A DNA stretch of 64,000 bases from Rhodopirellula baltica SH 1 (lineage in GTDB: Bacteria > Planctomycetota > Planctomycetia > Pirellulales > Pirellulaceae). Position 1 is the stretch's first letter. Each line of letters opens with the position of its first letter. Below are positions 19,399-29,000 of the stretch, piece by piece. The notes beneath the pieces were generated by a model. The model worked only from the letters and a program-made list of their open reading frames with translations. It was not told the origin of the DNA and did not search any database. The stretch is from the NCBI RefSeq assembly GCF_000196115.1, contig NC_005027.1, positions 6,134,001 to 6,198,000 of the forward strand, read 5' to 3'. Position numbers and translations under genes: made by a program.

Positions 19399-20140
19399 AT
19401 GCGAAGTTTTCTCAGCTATGGTCATGACTCGAACGAGGGGCTGGTGCAGCGGATCAAGCTCGACCTTGAGGATCGTGGCCACGTCGTTTGGATTGACCGA
19501 AGTGAAATCAAGGCTGGTGATGATTGGCGTCGCAAAATTACCGAAGGCTTGATCAATAGTGATGGTGTGCTCTCATTCCTGACGAAGCATTCCGTTCGTG
19601 ATCCAGGTGTATGACTGGATGAAATTGGCATCGCCGTTGGGGTTAAAGGAGGCAACGTCCAAACGATTCTGCTTGAGCGCGAGTCAGACGTCTCGCCACC
19701 ACCTACAGTCAGCCATATCCAACTGCTGGACATGCACGACTGGCAAGAAAGGAAGCGCGAAGGTGGAGCGGAATGGGACGCTTGGTATCGATCAAAGTTC
19801 GATGAGTTGGTTGGGGTCATTGAGTCCGACTAGGTCCGCTGGTTTGCTGGTGAGATCCAAGAACTTCAGTCTATTCTCAAGCCCATTTCTTCTGACCCAC
19901 GAATTCTCGAACTGATTGGAAAGCCCTTCGTGGGACGCGATTGGGTCCTAAGGCAACTGGAGTCATGGTGGGGAGATCCTAGTCGCCAAGATCGAATGTT
20001 TTTGCTGCAGGGAGGTCCAGGCGTCGGGAAAAGCGCGTTCGCTGTGCACCTGGCTCATTTTGGCCGTGACAAAGTTGTTGCCGCAAGTTTCTACTGGTAC
20101 GACAAGGTCGCATATCCAATTAGGCGCCACGCCTTATGAT
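19399..20140 (+). pseudogene. Decayed TIR-NACHT/STAND gene
   Basis: From ATG 19399 a TIR domain reads through FLSYGHDSNEGLVQRIK and WIDRSEIKAGDDWRRKI. The frame is then broken by TGA at 19612. The same frame continues with clearly TIR-like sequence (LDEIGIAVGVKGGNVQTILL), is broken again by TAG near 19831, and goes on into an ATPase with Walker A LLQGGPGVGKSAFA (about 20005-20050) before another TGA near 20137. Beyond this only scattered similarity remains. Three in-frame stops make a functional product implausible. The start lies just 12 bp after the IS5 insertion, so any promoter upstream has also been displaced. Confidence 0.85.
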
Positions 20141-20310
20141 TAGACCAGCTGCTCAATCGCTACAGATCGCAATTCTTCGCGACATAGCTGAGGTTAACGG
20201 ACGCTGAAGGCTCGCGTGTTCGTTACGAGCACTACGAACTGAATCGTTACCGTAGGGAAGACGCACTGCTGCCTTACTAGGAACACTCTTTCGGCTGCGC
20301 AAGCGGCGTT

Positions 20311-20610
20311 TTACCTTCTCGCAAATGCTTGGCTGGCGGCGAGGCAAGACTCCAACCACTGTGCTTCGCTGGGGTTGAGCGTCAACCCTCTAGTGGCGCC
20401 ATCAGTCACATCGATGGGCGTGTTCCAGCTGATGTCGCCGCCGCGAAGAATCGCAACGCCCGTTGCCTGATCTCGTGTGAACACCCATTGCTCGCCGAAA
20501 AGATTTTCAAAGTAGCCGATGTACTGATCGGCCTGAGCGTCATCAACAATTGGCGGATCGCCTGATCCAGGAGCGTGATGATTGCTGATTCTCAACAGTG
20601 GTTCTGACAT
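20311..20610 (-). CDS. Hypothetical protein, about 100 residues
   Basis: The frame runs from 20655, but ATG 20610 follows a purine-rich AGAGAG and is the better start. The product contains blocks that look like a small planctomycete-specific family, by recollection only: QYIGYFENLFGEQWVFTRD, then a Gly/Asp-rich turn and a C-terminal LTLNPSEAQWLESC helix. There is no signal peptide or membrane segment. Function unknown. It is convergent with the decayed TIR-NACHT gene. Confidence 0.5.
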   Translation of the reverse strand: MSEPLLRISNHHAPGSGDPPIVDDAQADQYIGYFENLFGEQWVFTRDQATGVAILRGGDISWNTPIDVTDGATRGLTLNPSEAQWLESCLAASQAFARR

Positions 20611-20852
20611 CGCAAAGTGCTCTCTTATTTCACCTAGAATGCATGGGTCGTTCATTCATAGCAAGAACTAATCGCATTGTCGTCACGGTTGCTTCTTGCT
20701 GCTATCGAACGTAGCGATGCGTTCGATGGCAAGCAAGCTAATCGAACCGGATGTGTTCCGTTTTTTAGAAAGTCGTTCGCCTCAACTTCGTCCATCAAAA
20801 CAAGTATCGCACAATGCAATGCAAACCGCACACAGAGACACACTAAAAAAGG

Positions 20853-21089
20853 TTAACGCCGGCGCGTGCCAGCACGCTTCAATCCCTTGGCGACGAAGTC
20901 GAATGCTTCGGCCGGTTTGTAGTCTTCGAGAACATCGAAAAAACACGCCAGCACCCGCTTGGTTTCAGCAACGCTGATTTTCAAACCGTCTGTATCTGCT
21001 TTTCGAGAGACTTCATTGTAGATGTCGTTGAGGGTTGACGGCTTCTTCTTTGCGGGCGTCTTCTTGACGGCTGCTTTCTTCTTGGCCAC
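20853..21089 (-). CDS. Small basic histone-like protein
   Basis: The GTG start at 21089 is preceded by GGAG at a spacing of 7. The 78-residue product begins with a Lys/Ala/Pro tail (AKKKAAVKKTPAKKKP) like histone H1 or the HU tails of some bacteria. A compact helical domain follows (LNDIYNEVSRKA, VAETKRVLACFFDVLED) and the end is Arg-rich. The helical part recalls an HU/IHF-like N-terminal half but lacks the beta arm. DNA binding is inferred from charge and composition. Confidence 0.55.
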   Translation of the reverse strand: MAKKKAAVKKTPAKKKPSTLNDIYNEVSRKADTDGLKISVAETKRVLACFFDVLEDYKPAEAFDFVAKGLKRAGTRRR

Positions 21090-21236
21090 TTCGTGTCTCC
21101 ATGCTGAAATGAAACGTTTTGTTACGAAGTGTTAGTTGTACATTCCCTTCAAAAAATCGAATACCGGCGGTGCCAAACGACACAAGCCAGCGTGATGCTG
21201 GCTTGTGCGTAAGAGAGTTTGTCTTGACTACGAATT

Positions 21237-21692
21237 TCAATCGTCGAGGATGCCTGGATAGCTCGGCCAATCGTCGCCCCAATCGCCGGGATGAACGACG
21301 GGATAGTCTGGCATGCCTGGATAGGCTTCCCCGGGGTGACCTGGCGGAAGGTTGTCGGGAGCAGAGTAGCCAGGCGGAACGTGATAGGGATGGTCCGGCG
21401 GCAGTCGCGACCAAACGTGAATCGGCGGTGGAGACTCGATCACGACCGGTTCTTCGGGTGGCGGCGGCCATGGGTAATCGTCCGGCCACCAAGGCGGACG
21501 CGGGCCGGGATCGGGAGTGCCTGGCGGATAGTCGTCGGGCCACACTGGCGGAGGCGGCAATGGCGGCGGCGCGAGAATGATCGGGCCGTCATCGTCGTCT
21601 TCGGGATCGTAGGGCGGTTCGCTGCCGGGCGGATCAAACGGCGGGACAAAGGGATACGGCGGCATCTCGGGATAGTCGGAAGGATACGTCAT
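21237..21692 (-). CDS. Pro/Tyr/Trp/Asp-rich protein, possible radical SAM substrate
   Basis: ATG 21692 overlaps the stop of the radical SAM gene (ATGA), giving 151 residues. The sequence is low-complexity, dominated by Pro with Tyr, Trp, Asp and Gly in irregular WPDDYP and PPGxP units. It has no signal peptide, no transmembrane helix and no Cys. Codon phase is clean and composition is unlike the shadows in other frames, so I accept it as coding. Its translational coupling to a radical SAM enzyme and two glycosyltransferases suggests it could be the protein they modify. This is an inference. A structural or cell-surface role is equally open. Confidence 0.6.
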   Translation of the reverse strand: MTYPSDYPEMPPYPFVPPFDPPGSEPPYDPEDDDDGPIILAPPPLPPPPVWPDDYPPGTPDPGPRPPWWPDDYPWPPPPEEPVVIESPPPIHVWSRLPPDHPYHVPPGYSAPDNLPPGHPGEAYPGMPDYPVVHPGDWGDDWPSYPGILDD

Positions 21693-22498
21693 TGCAGGGC
21701 ACTCCGTTGCAGAGGATTGGGATGGGAGAACGCGGTGCGATTGCTGGGGCACAAGCTGCACTGCGGGATGGATTTGGTCTCGATGAAGGTTTGCAGTTCT
21801 TCATCCGTCGCGCATTCTGAACACGCTTGGTAGTCACGGAAGAGTTGCCACTGCGGAAAGTCTTGTAATCGAAGTTTGGATTCGAGCTTGGCGAAGTAGG
21901 CCAGTGCGGGACATTTCCAAAGCTTGCCCTCATAGAGCTGTGTGCACGTTTTCTGCATGCAAACCTTGAATGCGGCGTTGGGCCGCGAGGCGAAGGGCAT
22001 TGGTTTGCCATTCGCCACCTTGTATTGACGCATCCAACCGCGGTGCGATTGTCGAATCTTGATGCGAATGCCGGGAAACTGTTGTCGCCAGCGCCAAACC
22101 AGGTGTTTGACTTCGCGAAAGCGTTTGACATATTCGTCGTGCGTTCCGTGTTGGCTGACTTCCAGTCTGCAATTCGTTTCGACCAGCACTTTCGGCAGGC
22201 CAGGAAAACGATGCAGAAAGAAACCGTTGGTAACGACCATCAGGTCGCTGTCCCAATGCTGTCTAGCGAGCTTGATGTGTCCCAAGATCGCGGGATTCAA
22301 CAGCGGTTCGCCGCCGAGCAACGCGAACCGAGTCGGCTTCAAGCGATGCGACCACTTCTGGTAATCGGCATCGGCTTGCTCGATCGTGGGCATTGCACCA
22401 GGCAAATGATGGTCGCTGTAGTGGCTGCATTGCTGGCACGACAGATTGCAGCCGTGGGCCAAGTGGTACTCAAGTGCCGGCAAGTTGTGCCGTTGCAT
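21689..22498 (-). CDS. Radical SAM enzyme with C-terminal Cys cluster
   Basis: The start at ATG 22498 follows a strong AGGAGG five to six bases upstream. The upstream in-frame codons to 22546 overlap the previous gene and are unlikely to be used. The CxxxCxxC motif for the 4Fe-4S cluster is GCNLSCQQC near residues 16-23, followed by the GGEPLLNP SAM-binding motif. Late cysteines (VCMQKTC, LWKCPAL, ACSEC, QCSLCPS) suggest a SPASM/twitch-like auxiliary cluster region. SPASM-type enzymes modify peptides or proteins. In this operon the adjacent Pro/Tyr/Trp-rich protein is the obvious candidate. It overlaps the glycosyltransferase gene by 29 bp. Confidence 0.85.
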   Translation of the reverse strand: MQRHNLPALEYHLAHGCNLSCQQCSHYSDHHLPGAMPTIEQADADYQKWSHRLKPTRFALLGGEPLLNPAILGHIKLARQHWDSDLMVVTNGFFLHRFPGLPKVLVETNCRLEVSQHGTHDEYVKRFREVKHLVWRWRQQFPGIRIKIRQSHRGWMRQYKVANGKPMPFASRPNAAFKVCMQKTCTQLYEGKLWKCPALAYFAKLESKLRLQDFPQWQLFRDYQACSECATDEELQTFIETKSIPQCSLCPSNRTAFSHPNPLQRSALQ

Positions 22499-23495
22499 TG
22501 GCGTCCTCCTTAACGCGAAGTCGAAAACGCCGGGCGTTGATGCCAAGCTGCAACAGAAAGCGGGTTAGCACTAAGTGCGACGAACCGGTTTCCGTATGAC
22601 TGAGCATTCGTCGATCCAATTGGTGTGGTTCGTCTGACCATTGGCCAGTGACAATCAAATCTGGATAGACGGCCAGCAGGTTCGCGGCGAGTTGTGGAGT
22701 GAAGATCGGCCCGATGTCATATTCAGCCGGTCGATCATTTCCCCATCGTTGAATCAGCTCTTGCGTTTCAGCATTGCCAGGAAATGGCAGCTCCGGTGGA
22801 TCCCGCCGTTGCCACCGACAGTCATCAATGTGAGTCTTTGATCGACCAACAAAATGGTAGACGTAGGATTGCATGACCGGATTGATGGCCCAGGCGGCCG
22901 AGTAGACCATGCTGACGTTGAAATCGGACGGCAAGAATTGGATGTAGCCCGGATGGTCGTTGTAGAGCTGATTGACGATCAACGATTCGTCGGTGGCCTG
23001 ATCGCTGGCACCCCACGTCGGAATCAAATTCCGAATGATGCGAGCGAACATCGGGCCATACATTTCCGAACCGTACAGATAGAGTCCGCCATTGGGATGC
23101 AGCCATGTCGGTGCCGGCCGCACACTGCATCGCTTCGCCCAAATCTCTTGTGCCCGCTGCTGCCAACCGCCATTGTCGATGCGATTGTTTGCAGACTGAC
23201 GCTCAGCGACCATTCCAAATTGCTTCGGCGTCAACAAATCAAACGGCGAAGGACAGTCCGATCGGATCAACATGTCATTGTCTAGTTGCAGCACGTGCGC
23301 CAGCCCGAACTTTTGATGCACGTGATCGCAGACAAATATCTTCTGCCAGAATGGATGCACGGGTTGAAGGTGATCGTCAATCCAAAGCACCTCCGCGCCC
23401 CATCGTTTCGCGGCAGCCTCATAGCTTTCTCGTACGTTCTGCGATGCTCGCCGTGGTGGCAAGTCGAGGACCGCAATCACTCGTTTCATTTCCAT
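22470..23495 (-). CDS. GT-A-type glycosyltransferase
   Basis: The 341-residue protein starts with a Rossmann-like strand (VIAVLDLPPRR). A metal-binding DxD-type motif reads LQLDNDMLI near residue 70, followed by a Gly/Tyr-rich acceptor segment (NGGLYLYGSEMYG). There is no signal peptide, so the reaction should be cytosolic. The family resembles GT8- or mannosyltransferase-like enzymes, and the donor sugar cannot be read. The start overlaps the previous glycosyltransferase's stop by 10 bp, so translation is coupled. Two dissimilar glycosyltransferases next to a radical SAM enzyme imply a composite modification of one acceptor. Confidence 0.75.
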   Translation of the reverse strand: MEMKRVIAVLDLPPRRASQNVRESYEAAAKRWGAEVLWIDDHLQPVHPFWQKIFVCDHVHQKFGLAHVLQLDNDMLIRSDCPSPFDLLTPKQFGMVAERQSANNRIDNGGWQQRAQEIWAKRCSVRPAPTWLHPNGGLYLYGSEMYGPMFARIIRNLIPTWGASDQATDESLIVNQLYNDHPGYIQFLPSDFNVSMVYSAAWAINPVMQSYVYHFVGRSKTHIDDCRWQRRDPPELPFPGNAETQELIQRWGNDRPAEYDIGPIFTPQLAANLLAVYPDLIVTGQWSDEPHQLDRRMLSHTETGSSHLVLTRFLLQLGINARRFRLRVKEDANATAQLAGT

Positions 23496-24199
23496 ACAAC
23501 TTTCTCCAGTCCGTGTTTGTCCAATCCGGCCTTCAGGAACTCAGGTCGCCGTCGCTGATAGCCGGGCGGGTCAACGTGCTCGTGTTTAAATGAGTGATTC
23601 AGATCGACCGCGACGTTCATACCGGCGATCTTTGCTCGCCAGAAGAAGTCCCAGTGCTCTTCGACCTTGAGTGACTCGTCCCAGCGGATCGCTTGCAGGA
23701 TGTCACGATAGGCAACAAAGCAGTTGCCGACATAGTGACACCATCGAATCGAACGCCGCTGTCGGTAGCTTCCGAAGGCGATACGCAGCGTTCTGCCGTC
23801 GACACGCAACATGCGAGGACGCTCGTCGTTGTTACTGAGCGCCGCAAGCAAATCGAGATCGTGATGCTTGTTGAGCGTCTCGATTAATTCGGGAAGACGC
23901 GTTTGATTCGTCACGAGATGATCGTCATCGGCAAAGATAACGATCGGTGTGTCGCCAGAATCAAGCAGTCTGTTGCGACCGGCGGAGAGGCCGATGTCGT
24001 ACTCGGTCTCAATCAGTCGATCGACCATGGCGGCATCGTCTGGACAAACGGCCGAGAAACGCAGTTCCGGTTTTCCGTCATCAAGGACGTGGATCAGCGG
24101 ACGGTGATCACCATAGTGGTCGTAGATGCTGCGGACGAGTGCCGCACAGCAATGCGGGCGATGGATCGTCTTGATGCAGAAAGTTGCTTGATTACGCAC
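23486..24199 (-). CDS. GT2-like glycosyltransferase
   Basis: This 237-residue protein has the GT2 nucleotide-sugar fold: CIKTIHRPHCCAALVRSIYDHY at the N-terminus, NRLLDSGDTP, and the catalytic metal site FADDDH near residue 95. EEHWDFFWRAK carries the acid typical of the catalytic base (ED-type position). It is soluble and of usual length for a single-domain GT2. It overlaps the helical-protein gene by 8 bp at its start and the second glycosyltransferase by 10 bp at its end, inside a five-gene minus-strand operon. Confidence 0.78.
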   Translation of the reverse strand: MRNQATFCIKTIHRPHCCAALVRSIYDHYGDHRPLIHVLDDGKPELRFSAVCPDDAAMVDRLIETEYDIGLSAGRNRLLDSGDTPIVIFADDDHLVTNQTRLPELIETLNKHHDLDLLAALSNNDERPRMLRVDGRTLRIAFGSYRQRRSIRWCHYVGNCFVAYRDILQAIRWDESLKVEEHWDFFWRAKIAGMNVAVDLNHSFKHEHVDPPGYQRRRPEFLKAGLDKHGLEKVVWK

Positions 24200-24557
24200 G
24201 AACGATTTGACCTCCTGGCTTCGACAAATAGGTCAGCATCGCGACGTCGTACCGGCTATCGAACCGTTCGAGTTCCGCAAGGAAATCGTCTTCGCCAATT
24301 TGGATGGCTTGTTGGAAGATCGAACGTTGTCCCGACTCGGTCGCCATTGAATGCAAGTCACGCAGTAGCAATTCGATCTTCTGTCGTGTCGGCTCTTCCA
24401 GCGACTGATACGCCTGAAAGATCGGTTCCACGTCCGTTTCGATCGCCTCCGACCAATTCACGTCGATCGGAATTTTCAGCCCGCCAAACATTTCCTCCAG
24501 CAAACCGTTGGAAGTCTGCCGCAGGACGTTCCGCGGATTAAACCCAGCTAATGACAT
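24192..24557 (-). CDS. Helical protein of unknown function
   Basis: I take ATG 24557, which has a GAGGGGG purine run about 10 bases upstream, rather than the frame's first codon at 24584. The 121-residue product is acidic and predicted largely helical (SLEEPTRQKIELLLRDLHSMA, DDFLAELERFDSRYD). It has no Cys, signal peptide or membrane helix. It is the first gene of the operon that continues into two glycosyltransferases, the radical SAM enzyme and the Pro-rich protein. It could be a carrier, chaperone or second substrate; nothing in the sequence decides this. Confidence 0.55.
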   Translation of the reverse strand: MSLAGFNPRNVLRQTSNGLLEEMFGGLKIPIDVNWSEAIETDVEPIFQAYQSLEEPTRQKIELLLRDLHSMATESGQRSIFQQAIQIGEDDFLAELERFDSRYDVAMLTYLSKPGGQIVRA

Positions 24558-24584
24558 CGTCTTTTCCCCCTCTCGGAAACGCAC

Positions 24585-24605
24585 CGTACACTACACACTA
24601 AACAC
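24585..24605 (-). promoter_or_regulatory. Candidate XRE operator upstream of the radical SAM operon
   Basis: Read on the plus strand this site has CGTACACTA and, overlapping, ACTAAACAC. The same two words fuse into one at 25884-25899 upstream of the XRE gene. It lies about 30-50 bp before the first start codon (24557) of the minus-strand operon. Shared words at two promoters and nowhere else that I noticed suggest a binding site for the XRE protein encoded at 25395-25760. Confidence 0.4.
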
Positions 24606-24610
24606 AGAAT

Positions 24611-24640
24611 CAAAAACGAATGCCTCCGATTCGGAGGCAT
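24611..24640 (-). terminator. Intrinsic terminator after the XRE-ImmA operon
   Basis: A perfect 9-bp hairpin (ATGCCTCCG, 3-base loop, CGGAGGCAT; 24620-24640) is followed on the minus strand by a TTCGTTTTTG tract. It lies about 20 bp after the ImmA stop and before the next operon's promoter, so the two minus-strand operons are separate transcription units. Confidence 0.75.
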
Positions 24641-24660
24641 GAACAAACCCTCAAAGCCGC

Positions 24661-25398
24661 CTACTCAGCGAACAAACCCAGATACTCCAATTGAATCCGC
24701 ATCGCCTCGTCCGACACCGCGAATTGATCCGCCAGCGATTCACAGAACATCTCACGCATCAAACGGATCGGATCCGGCTGGACCTCGATCCCGTCCGCGT
24801 CGATCAAGAAACGTATCGGCTCGATCGCCGGCACAAGTTCTCGAAGCCGGCAGTCGCAAATCGGCGCATTGCTGCCGGTTAGCATTCGCCATGCCGGCCT
24901 GAGCAACCACTCCGGCATCAGCAAACAACCGGCGAACTCATCGGCCTGTCGTTCGATCAATGGACGAGTATGATCCTTGCGACAAATCACGTCCGGCATT
25001 TCATCGTCACCGTACAACACCGCATGTCCGTTGTCGTCCAGGAACAAAAACCGGTGCAACTGCCAGTGTGCGATTTCGTGGCCGAGCGTGAAGTGATAGC
25101 GACCGAGAAGATCGGGGAAACGATCAGGATTCAGTGTGTCGTCGATCAGAATATGTCGCCGCGAGAACCAGATCGCACCATGAACGCGACCACCAAGTTG
25201 GCTCTGAAGATCCGAGAAGCCAAATGTCAGCGGCAGCACCGATGTCGTGACGTCTTCGATTTCGATGGGAGGTTTCGTGATCGGCCCGAATCGCTTCGCG
25301 TACTCCGCCAGCACCGCGTCGGCCTCAGCAGCAATCTGGCGAGACGACAGCGGCGGCACTTCGATTCCCTGTGCCAACAAATCAACGACCATCGTCAC
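24661..25398 (-). CDS. ImmA/IrrE-family metallopeptidase
   Basis: The zinc motif HEIAHW lies near residue 107. The third ligand region ERQADEFAGCLLMP follows about 40 residues later, as in ImmA/IrrE proteases. The 245-residue length is typical. It overlaps the XRE gene by 4 bp (ATGA). In the family, ImmA-type proteases inactivate a partner XRE repressor after DNA damage or another signal, which induces mobile or defence genes. Here the likely target is the upstream XRE protein. The shared operator-like words suggest that this switch controls the radical SAM-glycosyltransferase operon. Confidence 0.85.
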   Translation of the reverse strand: MTMVVDLLAQGIEVPPLSSRQIAAEADAVLAEYAKRFGPITKPPIEIEDVTTSVLPLTFGFSDLQSQLGGRVHGAIWFSRRHILIDDTLNPDRFPDLLGRYHFTLGHEIAHWQLHRFLFLDDNGHAVLYGDDEMPDVICRKDHTRPLIERQADEFAGCLLMPEWLLRPAWRMLTGSNAPICDCRLRELVPAIEPIRFLIDADGIEVQPDPIRLMREMFCESLADQFAVSDEAMRIQLEYLGLFAE

Positions 25399-25760
25399 TT
25401 CCCCCGCTTTTTCATTTTACGAATCTGTTCTTTGATGGTTTCAAATTGTTCTGGTGAAAGCCCAGTCGCTAACCGCATCAGCTCGGGCATGTCCTTGGGG
25501 TGTTGGCGGACCATGACATCCACGTCATCCGGCACGCGATCGGCCAGCCGAATCCATTCGTCGGAATCTTCGCCCAACAACTCAGCGATCTTCGTGACAC
25601 GATCTGCCGTTGGCGGTGCAAAGTGATCCTGCTCGACCTGTGACAAATACGTCGCCGAAACGCCGATCATCTCCGCGAATTTGCGCAGCGTGATCTTCTT
25701 CGCCGTTCGCTTCTCGCGCAGCACCGCGCCAAACGACTTCGCACCACGAGCCTTTTTCAT
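25395..25760 (-). CDS. XRE-family HTH repressor paired with ImmA
   Basis: ATG 25760 gives 121 residues beginning MKKARGAKSFG. Upstream in-frame codons up to 25943 have no family character. The HTH_3 domain covers about 10-65 (LRKFAEMIGVSATYLSQVEQ). The C-terminal half, with DEWIRLADRVPDD and LSPEQFETIKEQIRKM, is shared by eye with the XRE protein at 29939-30295, so the two are paralogues. It is coupled to the ImmA gene by a 4-bp overlap. Autoregulation through the site at 25884-25899 is likely. Confidence 0.88.
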   Translation of the reverse strand: MKKARGAKSFGAVLREKRTAKKITLRKFAEMIGVSATYLSQVEQDHFAPPTADRVTKIAELLGEDSDEWIRLADRVPDDVDVMVRQHPKDMPELMRLATGLSPEQFETIKEQIRKMKKRGK

Positions 25761-25883
25761 CGCGCAGGCCTCCCTGCCGAATCGTCGCCCGAAATCCACT
25801 GCATCCAAAGCATGGCAATCTCCATCAACCACTTTCTCCTCCAGAAACCCGCAAAAACACGAGCCCCCGACCCTCGATGTATA

Positions 25884-25899
25884 GCGTACACTAAACACT
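25884..25899 (-). promoter_or_regulatory. Candidate XRE operator upstream of its own gene
   Basis: The plus-strand word GCGTACACTAAACACT lies about 125-140 bp upstream of ATG 25760. It shares CGTACACTA and ACTAAACAC with 24585-24605. On the minus strand it runs into TATACAT, which could be a -10 element, so a bound protein would block initiation. No clean -35 is visible. Confidence 0.38.
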
Positions 25900-26079
25900 G
25901 CAATGATAATATCCCGTGTCCCCAAACCCAGACAATCCCCCAATCCGAAATTTTGCTAGCAAAACCGACAGCCCGGATTATTGAACCAGACGCCCGTGAC
26001 ACGTCTGGTCCATCGGATAAGACGATTTTCTGGTTTTGAGAAGATTTGCTGCGAAGTTTGAAACGACGTCAGCGGCTAC

Positions 26080-29000
26080 TCACTTAAATCGGAAATTTGG
26101 AATCGAGTAGTCTGGGTCACCGGGCAGGATGATTGGACTTGAAGCTAGCTCCAGCTCTTCTGTACGGCGAATCGCATTACGAATCTGTTGAAGTGTATCT
26201 GGTTGAAGGCGGAACGCACGTCGGATTTGCGAATCCAGTTGCCGCAGCGAGGCGATTCCATCACGACGTTTCGCTAGGGAACGGACAACGGATGACAGCA
26301 CGTCAGCTCGAAGGTTTGCAAGTTGGGTTTCCGCCCAAGTCCTCTGGATGATGAAAGCGGCGACCGGTGCTGCATGAACAACCCCGGATCGATTGAGCCA
26401 TTCGATAACCGCTCTAAATACTGCGTCTGAAGAATCCCATCTGGCGCGTTCCCCTGCACGGTTCACCATCGCCTGGTCAAGTGGAATGAAACGGTAATCG
26501 CATGCGATCAACTGCAGAAGAAAGTCACGATAGGACTCATCATCTAGCAGACTCGCACGATTCATTTTTTTCAGAAGCATTGAAGTCCAAATGCGATCGA
26601 CTGGCGTGTGATCCTCTTCCAGCAGCGTCACTAATGGATCGTCGATACAGAGTATCGCGTTCTTCTCGATTGCCGTACCAATCGACTCGACCGTGGCGGT
26701 ACCACAGGATTCTCGCAATCGTTCACGAGCCTGTCTGCCAATCGATAGAATTCCTCGCCCACCACAGACACCCGCATTTTCCTGCAACCACGTAATGAAC
26801 GCGGACAATTCCTCCAGGCCATTCGCGATTTGATCTTCCGTTCGTTCCTCGAGCCACGGCTTTCCAAACCGTATTCCGGCAAAGCACTCGCTCCGAAATC
26901 TAGAATTTGGATCCCTTCGTAACGAGCGAACGGTATCCAAAGCACTTGCGCTGACGATACAACCAGCGGGAAGACGCGAAATCCTGCGATGCGCAGAAAG
27001 CAAGAACAGCGTCGCCAGTGTCGATGGAGACAATACAATCGCACGATCGGAGTCAATGAATTGATCGGCTCGTTGTTTTTCTGTCACATCCCCAGAGCAA
27101 CATTGGATTCGACAATCAGAACTGGCCGCTAAGAAACCAATCGCCTCGATGAGCGAACGTCCTGTTACTCTCGCAAACCAGCTAACTGAGGGAACCTCGT
27201 TCTGGTAGATCCGAAACGAGTTTTCGTTTGGCTCGTGAAGCTTCCTTTGTACTTCAAAAAAGGCATCAACATCAAGCTCACCGTTAGGCTTCTTGAAGCT
27301 AAACGATCGCAGGAAACCATCGTTGCCGAAACGTGAGGTCCAGTTATTTATTGAGTCGCGAGCACGGTATTCGACTTTATCGAGAATCGCTTCGATCGTT
27401 CCGGTTTCTTCTTGAAGATCATCTTCTCGCAATCGAATGACATCGCCCACGCACTTGCCGATCATTTGCTGCGTTAGAAATGATTCTCTCGAGATTTCCT
27501 GCAATGGGCCAATGGGAACATCTGATTCGATGACACGCCAATGAATTTCCTTCGTTGCGCCATTCGAGATTGCCACCGCACAGTTTTCATCCACCGTGGA
27601 TCGAACGGGAAACTTTGTCTTTGTCCCGAACTGATATGCCCCAATCAAGCATTGATGCGCAAGTGAGTTGTTGAAGTGTTGTCGAACCAATTGGTACGCC
27701 AGCCTGAAGCCGTCATTCGGATTCGGCCCCTCGACCAACAGATGAGCGACACCACAGACGGCTGATAGGGAAAGGCTCTTACTATCCCCGCAGTCTTCGA
27801 GCCCAGGCAGTATCGCCAGATCGTAGGTTACCAACGATTCGTCTTCCAGCCACTTTCCAATCCAGCTTAGTTTTAGACGCAGGTACTTTGCAAAACCTTC
27901 ATCAATCGGCGCAGCCAAGAATTCGTTGATTCGAGCAATCGCGTCGTCAAATTCACGAACTGCCTCCAATGCGAGAATTTCTAGCTCCATTGACTGGGCT
28001 GTTGATCTTCCCAGGTCGCGGAGCTTCGCCGTGAAGCTGAGGAGAAATTCGTAATCCTTAGAATTCCAAGCCGTCTTCAAGAGAAGTTCGGCTGCGGCGT
28101 CAATGCTCGCAGTTTCGACAACATCTTTTAAAACGACACTTGCTTCGTCATCCAGTCCGACATCCGCTAAGGTCTTCCCCAAAAAATACTTAACTACAGG
28201 TGGAGTCGTTGATGTCAACGCGTCGAATGCGTCTTTTGCGTTCGTCCTGGCCGACTCTACTTCCCCGGTTACAAGGTCTATCTCGGCAGCGATGCTTTGT
28301 TGCGCCGCCTGCTCAAGTCTCGACGCATACTGTTGCAGGATGTCTCTTGCTCGAGGTTCGTATTGGGCTTCCGCCAGTTCACGTGCTAGTAGCTCGACCG
28401 CTTCAAACGTCAGTCGTTCGTCAGGTGCTGGAACAGCGTCCAGTATGCCTATCAGAAGCTCCTCAGCACGGTCACGATCTGTAGGAGTATTTCTGGAGAA
28501 AAGTAGACGCGACAACAATAGACCAGGGTCGATCCGCGAACTGTCGCAATTCGATTCATCGAAATGCTCAATTGCCTGCTCGTACTTGTTATGTCGGATC
28601 AGGAAGACGCAAAGCTGGTAGTTTAATTCACCGTCCTCTGGACGTTCTTGAACACCTGCTCGAAGATCAGCTTCTGCGCGATCCGGCTTATTGAGAACTT
28701 CCTGCGCAAGTCCGCGATGGTAAAACGCATGAGCTCGGGTCAATCGCGTTTGGCCCTCCGAAGCAAGCACGTTGGAAAGCAATTCAATCGTTTCTTTCGC
28801 AAGACTTTCGCACTCTGCCGTCGTGATTTCCCGCCGGCCGACGTGGCCATCAATCGCGAGATTTGCGAGAGCCGAACCCAAGCTCATTTTGAACTGTAAG
28901 TCATCTGGCGCCTTCGCAAGCAATTTACGCGAATATTCGACTGCATTCTCAAGTTCGCGTCGGATGGACGCCGCACAGCAAAGGGCAAACAGAACTTGCT

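Noticed and set aside
21013-21543. Arg/Ser-rich minus-strand frame
   Set aside because: It is a shadow of the Pro-rich gene and the histone-like gene in another phase; composition is typical of a frame-shifted GC-rich gene.
25761-25943. N-terminal extension of the XRE protein
   Set aside because: The extra 61 codons show no family likeness and include the operator-like site; ATG 25760 starts the known domain.
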